Shown here: one piece after another, positions 43,915 through 51,779 of the stretch
Position numbering within the stretch: the first letter of the stretch is position 1
Layout: every line of letters starts with the position of its first letter
Assembly: GCF_030812475.1 (NCBI RefSeq)
Contig: NZ_JAUSSR010000018.1
Span: 1 to 64,000 of the forward strand
Length of the DNA stretch: 64,000 nt
Source: Pseudomonas lini
GTDB lineage: Bacteria; Pseudomonadota; Gammaproteobacteria; Pseudomonadales; Pseudomonadaceae
Direction: 5' to 3'
Notes under the pieces: generated by a model
What the model was told of the DNA's origin: nothing
The model's database searches: none
The model's input: the letters and a program-made list of their open reading frames with translations, nothing else
Made by a program: the position numbers and the translations under genes

Positions 43915-44154
43915 TTATTCCTGGTCGAAAAGCGTCTTGATTGCAGGCTTGGGCGTTTTCAAATGCAGGCCGTTACAACGAGTGTAGATGAGCCAGGCTA
44001 CGAAAGCCGCGAATAGGGATAACGGTATCAAGCCGCCGACAGCGACTGCCCAACCCCAGGCAAAACCACTTTCTCCTTTGAAACAGCCGCCACTCAGCAA
44101 GCCCGGCACGTAAACGCCAATGCGATAAGCTACCGCATCCAAGATAAAATCCAT
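43915..44154 (-). CDS. Small membrane protein
   Basis: The start at 44154 (MDFILDAVAYRIGVYVPGLL) has GAGG five bases upstream; 79 residues. One strong membrane segment (AVAVGGLIPLSLFAAFVAWL) follows a loop with Cys (GGCFKGESGFAWGW), and the C-terminus is basic (KTPKPAIKTLFDQE). A shortened copy is present at 9782-9870. No family is recognised. It could be an immunity, toxin-like or accessory protein. Confidence 0.65.
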   Translation of the reverse strand: MDFILDAVAYRIGVYVPGLLSGGCFKGESGFAWGWAVAVGGLIPLSLFAAFVAWLIYTRCNGLHLKTPKPAIKTLFDQE

Positions 44155-44337
44155 TTGATCCTCGTGTCTCCTTGTTGGTTTTCGTAGACACATCCCAATG
44201 ACTGCTTCTGGCCGGTTTTCTGCCAGTCATGACGGGCGAAATTCGACCCATAGCTGACGGTCGCGATCAAGCAGAAATCGGCCAATTGCTGCCTGTGGTG
44301 AGGGACAACAATCGGCCATATTCGCTCGACGATTTCC

Positions 44338-45945
44338 TCAATCACAGGCCAGTGGGGACAGACCCTTGGCGGGCATTAGGTAATGTTCGATCCGGATGGC
44401 CACCTCAGCTGTCTGGAAGCGCCGCGCAGCCACTTCGATCCGCTGCTCAGCACGGGTTACCCGGCCGTGATGGCGCAAATGGCCCAACCAGGATTCGTCG
44501 AAGAAAAACTCCTGCCAGTGTCGCGGGTTTTCGCTGTTCTGTACGAGCCCCCAGGAAAATGAACCGTTGCGCTTACGCATGCGTGCCACCGCGAGCATAG
44601 CCATGCGGAAGTCCGCTATTTTCTCAGGAGCTATGTCGTATTGCAGGGTGATCATCACCGGACCCCGCTCGCAGTCAGCTTCGTCGGCGAGGATCGGCAT
44701 CGGCCAGTGCAGAGAGGGGGCAAGGTCTTCCGTCTCTGTCATCGGCAGCGAGAAGCTTGGTGTCAGGACCAGACCGAAAAATAGGCAGCTGGCTGCGGCA
44801 ATCAGAGCGACTGGAATCGAAGCATGACTGGCGACATAACCCCAGAGTGCGCCTCCAGTGGCCATGCTGCCGAAAAACACCAGGATGTATACCGACAGTG
44901 CGCGGGCCCGTACCCAGTCGGGTACAGAAGTTTGCGCCGACACCTGCAAGCTCGACAGCACACTGATCCATGCTGCGCCGCTTAGGAGCATCACTGGTAG
45001 CAAGGCGACGAAGTCGCGCACCCAGGCGAGCGCAAGCAAGACCAGTGCGTATAGCACGCTGGCAAGCACTACCAGCTTATTGGCGCTGATGCGCTCGCGC
45101 AGTTTTGGCAGCAGCATGGCGCCGAGCACCGCGCCAATACCAACGCTGCCCAGCAGCATGCCGAAGTCGCTGGCACTACCTTTCAGCTCGCCACGCACAA
45201 TCAACGGCAGCAATGACATACCGGCACTGGCTCCGACAAAGAATGCCGCAGCACGTACTAGCACCGCCTGTAATGGGCGGGAGGCGCGGCTATAGCGCCA
45301 GCCTGCGCGAATGGCACCCAACAAACGCTCGGCTGGGAAGGTGGCTACTTCGCGTTCGCGCTTCCAAGTCAGCAGTACAGCCATCACAGCAAAGAACGAC
45401 ACCGCGTTCAGAGCGAAAGTTGCCCATGGCCCGCTAAGGCTGACCAGGACGCCCGCAATTGCAGGGCCCAGAGCACGCGCGACATTGATACCCAAACTGG
45501 AGAGGGCGATAGCGGAGGGCAGCTCACGCTTGCTGACCAGTTCCGGCGTAAGGGCCGACCAAGCGGGCATCATCAGTGCGGTACCGACGCCCATCGCCAA
45601 TGTCAGGCCAAGTAGCAACCAGACAGTCGTAAGGCCAAGCAGCGTGATTGTCGCCAACAACGTCGCTACAGCAGCCATCCACACTTGGACGATGAGTAGA
45701 TAACGTCGTTTGTCGATGATATCGGCCATCGCACCAGCCGGCAGCGCCAACAGAAACATTGGCGCAGAGCCTGCCACCTGCACCAATGCCACATGCATGG
45801 GGTTACTCGACAGGTTGGTCATCAGCCAGCCCGCACCGACCTCGTGCATCCAAGTGCCAATGTTGGAGGCAATGCTGGCCAGCCATAGCCAACGAAAGGT
45901 TGTGTGATTGAGCGCGCCCCAGGGCGATTGCTTGGCGGTAGTCAT
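44338..45945 (-). CDS. MFS exporter with C-terminal ABM-like extension
   Basis: 535 residues. About 410 residues form 12 membrane helices of the EntS-like MFS_3 group (FRWLWLASIASNIGTWMHEV at the start, ADIIDKRRYLL loop). After the last helix, ~115 cytoplasmic residues follow (VMITLQYDIAPEKIADFRMA, SWGLVQNSENPRHWQEFFFD, HHGRVTRAEQRIE), which look like an antibiotic-biosynthesis-monooxygenase ferredoxin-like domain. Exporters with this tail occur in Pseudomonas. It is the last gene of the isochorismatase operon. Confidence 0.85.
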   Translation of the reverse strand: MTTAKQSPWGALNHTTFRWLWLASIASNIGTWMHEVGAGWLMTNLSSNPMHVALVQVAGSAPMFLLALPAGAMADIIDKRRYLLIVQVWMAAVATLLATITLLGLTTVWLLLGLTLAMGVGTALMMPAWSALTPELVSKRELPSAIALSSLGINVARALGPAIAGVLVSLSGPWATFALNAVSFFAVMAVLLTWKREREVATFPAERLLGAIRAGWRYSRASRPLQAVLVRAAAFFVGASAGMSLLPLIVRGELKGSASDFGMLLGSVGIGAVLGAMLLPKLRERISANKLVVLASVLYALVLLALAWVRDFVALLPVMLLSGAAWISVLSSLQVSAQTSVPDWVRARALSVYILVFFGSMATGGALWGYVASHASIPVALIAAASCLFFGLVLTPSFSLPMTETEDLAPSLHWPMPILADEADCERGPVMITLQYDIAPEKIADFRMAMLAVARMRKRNGSFSWGLVQNSENPRHWQEFFFDESWLGHLRHHGRVTRAEQRIEVAARRFQTAEVAIRIEHYLMPAKGLSPLACD

Positions 45946-46047
45946 GTCAAGACGGACCTTTCAACGGGTGTACGAATATGAGGTGTAGGCAGTTGATGCC
46001 AAGCCTTTAAGGTGAACGCCCAGCAAAGCTGGGCGGCAGGATCGAAC

Positions 46048-48021
46048 TCAGAACGCGAAGCAAGAACACCCGAAGGCGCCCCAGAAGCCTTGGTGATCGC
46101 TGACCGGAACGCTGCTGCGGCGAGCGCGATCATGCTGGTGTTGATGCACGGCACAAGAACCGATGCACTGGTGGATGCTGGCGACCAGCGGCACAGAGCT
46201 GGGACTCCAGTGTCCAGGCACAATTGCTACCGGCGACCAGTCTGGCATCACTGGTACTGTCGGTGGCGATAGCTTGTCGAATTCGTGAGTGGCATGTACC
46301 ACTTTGCCTCCCACTACCGTGAGGACCGATTCGAGCCACTTAATCGCTTCTTCTTCGACGCTGAAAAAGTCCGCTGTCAGTGCCACGAGGTCAGCAAGTT
46401 GGCCCACCTTGATCTGACCCTTTTTACCCTGCTCGCTGGAGAACCAGGCACTGCCATGGGTGAACAGTTGCAAGGCGGTGGAGCGAGGCAGGCCCTGCGG
46501 GTAGAGCGTGGTACCACCGACAGTTTTGCCGCTGACCAGCCAGTACAACGCGGTCCATGGGTTGTAGCTGGCCACGCGGGTCGCGTCGGTGCCTGCACCG
46601 ACTGGCACACCTTCAGCCAACATGCGCTGGATAGGCGGCGTAGCTTCGGCAGCCTTGGCACCGTAGCGGTCGATAAAGTATTCACCTTGGAAGGCCATGC
46701 GGTGCTGGATAGCGATGCCGCCACCGAGGGCGCGAACGCGCTCGATATTACGCGGGCTAATGGTCTCGGCGTGGTCGAACAACCACGACAGGCCGTTAAA
46801 CGGGATGTCGCGGTCGACTTTCTCGAACACATCGAGCATGCGGGAGATGGATTCGTCATAGGTGGCGTGCAGACGGAACGGCCAGCGCTGTTCGACCAGA
46901 TGGCGCACCACCGGCTCCAGCTCATCCTCCATGCTCGGAGCCAGATCCGGGCGAGGCTCGAGGAAGTCTTCGAAGTCGGCGGCAGAAAACACCAGCATCT
47001 CACCAGCACCGTTATGACGGAGAAAGTCGTCGCCCTGATGCAGCTTGACGCTACCAGTCCAGTTCTTGAAGTCGGTCAGCTCTTCCTTCGGCTTCTGAGT
47101 GAACAGGTTGTAAGCAATGCGAACGGTAAGCTGGTCCTTGTCGGCCAACTCCTGGATCACCTGATAATCGTCCGGGTAGTTCTGATAGCCACCACCGGCG
47201 TCGATAGCGCTGGTCACACCCAGGCGGTTGAGTTCACGCATGAATTGGCGGGTGGAGTTGACTTGGTACTCCAGCGGCAGCTTCGGCCCTTTGGCTAGCG
47301 TCGCATAGAGAATCAGGGCATTTGGCCGCGCAATAAGCATACCGGTGGGATTGCCACTGGCATCGCGCTGGATTTCACCACCCGGTGGATTGGGCGTATT
47401 GCGGTCGTATCCGACGGCACGTAGAGCGGCGCGATTGAGCAATGCTCGGTCGTACAGGTGAAGGACGAATACTGGTGTATCCGGTGCCGCCTGATTCAGC
47501 TCCTCGATGGTCGGTAGCCGTTTCTCGGCGAACTGAAATTCGGTCCAGCCACCGACCACGCGCACCCATTGCGGTGTCGGTGTGCGGTCGGCTTGAATCT
47601 TGAGCATGCGCAGTGCGTCGGCCAAGGATGGAACACCTTCCCAACGTAATTCCAAGTTGTAATTCAGGCCACCACGAATCAGGTGCAGGTGCGAGTCGTT
47701 GAGCCCTGGGATGACGGTTCGTTTCTGCAAGTCCACCACCTTCGTGGCGCTACCACGCAACGCCATGGCTTCGGCATCACTGCCTACGACGATGAAACGA
47801 CCATCTTTGATAGCAACGGCACTGACCTGTGGTTTCTCAGGATCGACTGTGTGCACGCGACCGTTGAAGAGGATGAGATCGGCGATCATGGCGCCTCCTT
47901 GGAAATTTGCAGAAGAAGTACCGGCCAAAGCGGCAATGGGCAGGGCTGACCAGGCGGCTCCAATAGCACCTAGCACACCACCTGCAACGAGAACGCGGCG
48001 ACGATCTGAATCGTGGCTCAT
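46048..48021 (-). CDS. Tat-exported YtcJ-type amidohydrolase
   Basis: The start at 48021 overlaps the ABM gene stop by ATGA and gives 657 residues. The N-terminus has a twin-arginine-like signal (SDRRRVLVAGGVLGAIGAAW). The metal-dependent hydrolase core has VIPGLNDSHLHLIRGG (HxH), LFDHAETISP, GGGIAIQHRMAFQGE and GAGTDATRVASYNPW (Asp). After the barrel, the last ~45 residues are rich in His and Cys (CIGSCAVHQHQHD, FGCSCFAF). It probably hydrolyses an amide or cyclic ureide outside the cytoplasm. The His/Cys tail may bind metal; that is inference. Confidence 0.87.
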   Translation of the reverse strand: MSHDSDRRRVLVAGGVLGAIGAAWSALPIAALAGTSSANFQGGAMIADLILFNGRVHTVDPEKPQVSAVAIKDGRFIVVGSDAEAMALRGSATKVVDLQKRTVIPGLNDSHLHLIRGGLNYNLELRWEGVPSLADALRMLKIQADRTPTPQWVRVVGGWTEFQFAEKRLPTIEELNQAAPDTPVFVLHLYDRALLNRAALRAVGYDRNTPNPPGGEIQRDASGNPTGMLIARPNALILYATLAKGPKLPLEYQVNSTRQFMRELNRLGVTSAIDAGGGYQNYPDDYQVIQELADKDQLTVRIAYNLFTQKPKEELTDFKNWTGSVKLHQGDDFLRHNGAGEMLVFSAADFEDFLEPRPDLAPSMEDELEPVVRHLVEQRWPFRLHATYDESISRMLDVFEKVDRDIPFNGLSWLFDHAETISPRNIERVRALGGGIAIQHRMAFQGEYFIDRYGAKAAEATPPIQRMLAEGVPVGAGTDATRVASYNPWTALYWLVSGKTVGGTTLYPQGLPRSTALQLFTHGSAWFSSEQGKKGQIKVGQLADLVALTADFFSVEEEAIKWLESVLTVVGGKVVHATHEFDKLSPPTVPVMPDWSPVAIVPGHWSPSSVPLVASIHQCIGSCAVHQHQHDRARRSSVPVSDHQGFWGAFGCSCFAF

Positions 48022-48590
48022 GGCCGGGCGTCTTTCGGCGTCAGCCAAGCGGCAAAGACGCGCGTGGCCATGGGCATGCACACATAAACCACCAGTAAGA
48101 CGATGCTCAGGGTGATCAACACGTTGCTCATCAGGTAGCTGGAGAGCGGTGGCGCTAGGCGGAACAGCGGCAGCCACAGCTGGGGAATCAGCAAACTCAG
48201 CGGCAGGATTACAAGAAAGCTGATGACGGCTTGCTTCCAAAGCGCAGGTGGTTGCTGGGCATTGTCAGGCATGAACCAGAAGTCCTTGCCCAACAGGATC
48301 TCGGTATTGTCGCCGGCGCTCAGCAATGGCTGCACTTCTGCGACCAGCTGCTTTCGTACGTCCGAGTGCAGCCAAGCCTGCATGTGCTGAAGCTGGTCGA
48401 AACGCAGTATGCAGGTGAAATTGACGAAGTTGGCCTGACTCTCGCGCGCTACGTCTACAGCCAAGTGGCCTTGGCTTTGCCCGGCCGTGTCGATGGCCCG
48501 GTGCAACCAAGTCTCATAGTGTTGCTCGTGTCGACGATGTACTTGGTGGCGCACCACTAGCGTGACGGTATCGGCTTGCGTCTGATTCAT
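48018..48590 (-). CDS. ABM-domain membrane protein
   Basis: 190 residues. The N-terminal ~95 form an antibiotic-biosynthesis-monooxygenase domain (TLVVRHQVHRRHEQHYETWL, GHLAVDVARESQANFVNFTC). Two membrane helices follow (AVISFLVILPLSLLIPQLWL, NVLITLSIVLLVVYVCMPMA). The domain faces the cytoplasm. This fusion is seen in Pseudomonas as DUF-type proteins; enzymatic activity is not established. It is between the isochorismatase and amidohydrolase genes. Confidence 0.82.
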   Translation of the reverse strand: MNQTQADTVTLVVRHQVHRRHEQHYETWLHRAIDTAGQSQGHLAVDVARESQANFVNFTCILRFDQLQHMQAWLHSDVRKQLVAEVQPLLSAGDNTEILLGKDFWFMPDNAQQPPALWKQAVISFLVILPLSLLIPQLWLPLFRLAPPLSSYLMSNVLITLSIVLLVVYVCMPMATRVFAAWLTPKDARP

Positions 48591-48656
48591 TTCGCAGTCT
48601 CCGCATCTTAAACGAGTTAGGGAACAGCCCCCACCCAGTGGGGGGCTGGCATTGGC

Positions 48657-49343
48657 TCAGATAGGTGCTGCGATGGGCGCCAGGGTTGGGCCGTGCTCTA
48701 CGCGCTCAGGAGCCTTGTGGACCATGGTATAGGCGTAGTCGACGCCCATACCGTATGCACCGGAGTGTTCCTTGACCAAGTCCATGACGGCGTCGTAGGT
48801 CTCGCGGTTCTTCCAGTCACGCTGCCACTCCAACAAAACCTGCTGCCAGGTGACTGGAATCACTCCTGCCTGGATCATGCGCTGCATCGCATAGTCGTGG
48901 GCATCTTTGGTGGTGCCGCCGGAAGCGTCAGCAACCATGTAAATCTCGTAACCGGCATCGTGCATGGCGGAGAGTGCAAAGGTGGTGTTGCACACCTCAG
49001 TCCACAACCCGGAGACGATGATCTTGTTGCGGCCATTCTTCTTCAAAGCATCACGAACCTTCTGGTCATCCCAGGAGTTCATCGAGGTGCGCTCAAGAAG
49101 AGGGGCGTCGGGGAATACGGCGAGGAGTTCGGGATAGGTGTGGCCGGAGAAGCTTTCGGTCTCTACCGAAGTGATGGTGGTAGGCACATTAAAGATCTTG
49201 GCGGCTTTGGCCAGGCCCACTGTGTTGTTCTTCAGAGTCTGGCGGTCGATGCTCTGTACGCCGAAGGCCATTTGAGGCTGCTGGTCGATAAAAATCAGCT
49301 GGCTGTTTTGAGGGGTCAGAACTTCGAGTTTTGCATTGTTCAT
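48657..49343 (-). CDS. Isochorismatase-family hydrolase (YcaC type)
   Basis: 228 residues. The cysteine-hydrolase triad is visible: Asp in LIFIDQQPQM, Lys in DALKKNGRNKIIVSGLWTE and Cys in TEVCNTTFALSAMHDAG, with a cis-peptide region before it. The C-terminal segment LEWQRDWKNRETYDAVMDLV is typical of YcaC-like proteins of unknown substrate. It is first in a four-gene operon with the ABM protein, amidohydrolase and MFS exporter. Confidence 0.9.
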   Translation of the reverse strand: MNNAKLEVLTPQNSQLIFIDQQPQMAFGVQSIDRQTLKNNTVGLAKAAKIFNVPTTITSVETESFSGHTYPELLAVFPDAPLLERTSMNSWDDQKVRDALKKNGRNKIIVSGLWTEVCNTTFALSAMHDAGYEIYMVADASGGTTKDAHDYAMQRMIQAGVIPVTWQQVLLEWQRDWKNRETYDAVMDLVKEHSGAYGMGVDYAYTMVHKAPERVEHGPTLAPIAAPI

Positions 49344-49618
49344 ATTTGTTTACCTGTCAGTTGAGTAATGGTCTGCGAATTGATCCGGACGGCCACACCT
49401 TTCTCGTTATCACGATAAGGGGATGGCACCATCTAGAGCGGCTACGGCCCGAAGTCGAATCCAAGTTAGCTGAACGACAGGAAAATTGCGCTCGCATTAA
49501 TGCGCTCCTGAAGGTGCATTAATGCGCCGGCGAGACTGTCTTTGCGCTGTTAGCATTTGCCTCCCACAACTCAGATCGCAGTTATCAACGCGATCCAGAA
49601 ATCGCTAGGAGAATGCAA
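49344..49618. promoter_or_regulatory. Divergent control region of hydrolase operon and ridA-like gene
   Basis: 275 bases between the divergent starts. Two copies of GCATTAATGC lie at 49494-49503 and 49516-49525, exactly 22 bases apart, each followed by GC. The LysR gene at 51076 is the likely regulator. Confidence 0.65.
49494..49525. promoter_or_regulatory. Paired GCATTAATGC boxes (LysR candidate site)
   Basis: Two identical 10-bp palindromes, two helical turns apart. They contain ATTAAT-type symmetry as in T-N11-A LysR sites. Confidence 0.6.
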
Positions 49619-50080
49619 ATGTCAGCTACTCGTCCAAATGGTCAAAAAACCGCTTATTGGGGTGTTTCCTGGGAGGAAGCCTACGGCTACCCGCAAGCGA
49701 GACAGGTAGGTAATGAGATCTATGTGTCTGGCCAATTTAATCACGATGAAGACGGCAATCTGGTAGCCCCTGCGCCACTGGATAGTGAAGGTAAACCCAG
49801 CGATTTCTCCGCGATGGGAGAGCAGATGCGCACCTCTTACGACAACATCGCCAAACTGCTCGCGCTCTACGGTGCGACGCTTGAGGATGTCGTTGAAGAG
49901 ACGCTGTTCGTATTGGATATGGATGCGGCATTTGCCGTAGTTGGCAAGGTGCGTAAGGCCGCCTACGGCACCGAACGCCCCCAATGCGCCAGCAACATTA
50001 TTGGTGTGTCGAGATTGGCGCAGCGCCCGCAGCTGATCGAGATCGCATGCAAGGCGGTAATCGGCGCGGGAGCCGACTAA
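49619..50080 (+). CDS. RidA/YjgF-family deaminase
   Basis: The second ATG (49619) is used because AGGAG sits seven bases before it; 153 residues. Family motifs: VSWEEAYGYPQARQVGNEIY, VSGQFNHDEDGN, EDVVEETLFVLDMDAAFAVV and RPQCASNIIGVSRLAQRPQL with Arg and the final EIACKAVIGAG. RidA-like proteins hydrolyse enamine/imine intermediates or act in degradation pathways (amino-acrylate, aminomuconate). It is divergent from an operon with an isochorismatase-like hydrolase and amidohydrolase, suggesting one pathway. Confidence 0.88.
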   Translation: MSATRPNGQKTAYWGVSWEEAYGYPQARQVGNEIYVSGQFNHDEDGNLVAPAPLDSEGKPSDFSAMGEQMRTSYDNIAKLLALYGATLEDVVEETLFVLDMDAAFAVVGKVRKAAYGTERPQCASNIIGVSRLAQRPQLIEIACKAVIGAGAD

Positions 50081-50098
50081 GCATAAATACCGGTTTAA

Positions 50099-51076
50099 CT
50101 AAATAACCGGGAGATCGAGATGCCCCTCGATGAGGGGCTTTTGATTAGCTACTGCCGCTGCGCAAAACGTCATGAACGCTTTGACTCGCCACGACTTTCG
50201 TATGTCCTGGTGGGTGAGTAGCCAAAGATCATCACTAAGCTCTGGAACAACCGGGCCGACACGGACCAAGCCAGGCGTGATGTCCCCGAGCATGCAGGGA
50301 AGAAATCCGAAACCAAGCCCCGCCACGATTGCAGCACTTGCCGCAGCGACTGAATCGGTACGGTACGAAATACAGTTCGCATCCACTCGGCATTCGAGGT
50401 AGCTAGCTGCCTTCAACCCGCAAAGAGCGCCGGAGTAGGACACCCACTCTTCACCGTCAACGAACGGCGTAGACGCAGGTGCGTTTTTTACACTTCCATA
50501 TGGTGCCCAGGCGATTGTCGCAAGTTTACGCCCCACCAGACTCTCAGATGGTTTATTGGTTGCTCTCACCGCAATGTCAGATTCATCTCGGGCCAGACTC
50601 AGCGTCTGGTTACCCACGAGCACCTCAATTGCTATCCCTTCGTTAACTGTCTTGAAATCAGCAATGATCGGGGTGAGGAAGTAGAGCAGCAGGGAGTCGC
50701 TGGTGGTAATTCTAAGTTTTCCGAGAGGCCCCTGACCCGCGCGCGATACGCGCCGAGCGACGCTGACAATATCAAGTTCCACTCGCTCAGCGAGCGCCCG
50801 CAACTCCGCGCCTTCGGCAGTGAGCATGTATCCAGAGCGGCGATGATCGAACAGAGCGACTCCAAGCGTTTTCTCAACCTGAGAGACACGACGCGAGACG
50901 GTGGAAACGTTGACCCCTAGCCTCTTGGCAGTGTCGGCACGATTGCCACATTCGCTAAGCGTTTTGATGATGCGCAAGTCATCCCAGGAAAGCTGGTTTA
51001 CAGCATCGCTGACATCCCATTTGGCGCCGCTAGGTAAGCCCTGGCTTGGCGAAGCATTATTCGATAACGATTTCAA
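50099..51076 (-). CDS. LysR-family regulator
   Basis: The frame begins with TTG at 51076 preceded by AGGA; no earlier ATG exists in frame. The 325-residue product has ~25 extra residues, then HTH (LSWDDLRIIKTLSECGNRAD, TAKRLGVNVSTVSRRVSQVE, GVALFDHRRSGYMLTAEGAE) and an effector domain (LGKLRITTSDSLLLYFLTPI). It sits convergent with the RidA gene, 18 bases apart. A terminator-type hairpin for the RidA gene lies inside its last codons. It likely binds the GCATTAATGC boxes. Confidence 0.9.
   Translation of the reverse strand: MKSLSNNASPSQGLPSGAKWDVSDAVNQLSWDDLRIIKTLSECGNRADTAKRLGVNVSTVSRRVSQVEKTLGVALFDHRRSGYMLTAEGAELRALAERVELDIVSVARRVSRAGQGPLGKLRITTSDSLLLYFLTPIIADFKTVNEGIAIEVLVGNQTLSLARDESDIAVRATNKPSESLVGRKLATIAWAPYGSVKNAPASTPFVDGEEWVSYSGALCGLKAASYLECRVDANCISYRTDSVAAASAAIVAGLGFGFLPCMLGDITPGLVRVGPVVPELSDDLWLLTHQDIRKSWRVKAFMTFCAAAVANQKPLIEGHLDLPVI
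50122..50142 (+). terminator. Terminator of the RidA gene inside the LysR 3' end
   Basis: GCCCCTC, loop GAT, GAGGGGC then TTTT. On the + strand it follows the RidA stop by ~41 bases and overlaps the LysR coding end. Confidence 0.85.
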
Positions 51077-51220
51077 ACCAAGACATTCCTAATATCGTGT
51101 TCAGTCATCATACGAAAACGCTAAAGGAGAACCAAGGCAATGCCTACAAGGGGACGGACGAGAGTTTGGCTGCGGTCTTTGGCTATCTGAATCTAGCGGT
51201 CTCACTGACCGTCCGCTTTT

Positions 51221-51406
51221 GGCCGATTGTGTTGAAAAAGTCGGTCCGCTCAAACTACCCGGATATTGACCGGTGAAAACGTCATTTTTGCACGCTGCTA
51301 CGTGAAATCTGAGCCTGGAAGCCTCTGCCAAAAGCAAGAATTTCAATCTCAGACACGTCCTTTGCTGCCGTGGAAACCAAGGTCGACTTTTTCAACAGAA
51401 TCGGCC
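51221..51406. repeat. 23-bp inverted repeats 140 bp apart (MITE/IS-end remnant)
   Basis: Left arm 51221-51243 starts GGCCGATTGTGTTGAAAAAG; right arm 51384-51406 is its reverse complement with one mismatch. The sequence resembles ends of IS elements and MITEs from Pseudomonas. No transposase lies between them. Confidence 0.7.
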
Positions 51407-51446
51407 GATTTCTGCCTTTCGCCACCGGCAGCTATGGGGTCGGATA

Positions 51447-51471
51447 GCGACGGTCTGGCGCAGACCGTCGC
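51447..51471. terminator. Perfect hairpin after integrase relic
   Basis: GCGACGGTCTG, loop GCG, CAGACCGTCGC. It follows the stop of the integrase relic (minus strand) and may be its terminator or part of the element. Confidence 0.55.
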
Positions 51472-51480
51472 AGTGGATGG

Positions 51481-51650
51481 TCAGGCTTCTGTATGCCCTG
51501 CCATTTCCAAAGCATCATCGACCTCGATGCCCAAGTACCTGAAGCAGACAGCGAAGCAGAGCCGGCTACTGAGAAGCATGGCTGCCACCCGGTCGCTGCG
51601 ACCGCGCTGGCCAACTCCCAAACTCGCCGAAATCTGCAACGTGCCGGGTT
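51481..51650 (-). pseudogene. Tyrosine-recombinase (integrase) C-terminal relic
   Basis: The minus-strand frame ends FRYLGIEVDDALEMAGHTEA then stop. This matches the usual last residues of integrases (xxVRYLGIEVDDALEIAEQ). Upstream residues (GRSDRVAAMLLSSRL) are degraded and the catalytic Arg/His/Tyr are missing. Recognition of the tail is from memory, so moderate confidence. Confidence 0.6.
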
Positions 51651-51724
51651 AACGGCGTCCTATGCCCAGGCACTATACCGCCTGGCAGATAGCTGAGATA
51701 AACGCATGGGCGGCAATCGGCCCC

Positions 51725-51743
51725 CGCCCGCCAATGGCGGGCG
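51725..51743 (-). terminator. Hairpin after the acyl-CoA ligase gene
   Basis: CGCCCGCC, loop AAT, GGCGGGCG; no T-run on the minus strand. It lies ~37 bases after the ligase stop. Confidence 0.5.
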
Positions 51744-51779
51744 AAAGCTGTCCAGATATCGATTGACGCGGCGCAGTAC

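Larger units (their letters stand above)
51077..51779. other. Mobile-element scar region
   Basis: About 700 bases without an intact gene. They hold 23-bp inverted repeats (51221-51243 and 51384-51406), a perfect hairpin (51447-51471), an integrase C-terminal relic and a hairpin after the acyl-CoA ligase gene. Confidence 0.65.
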
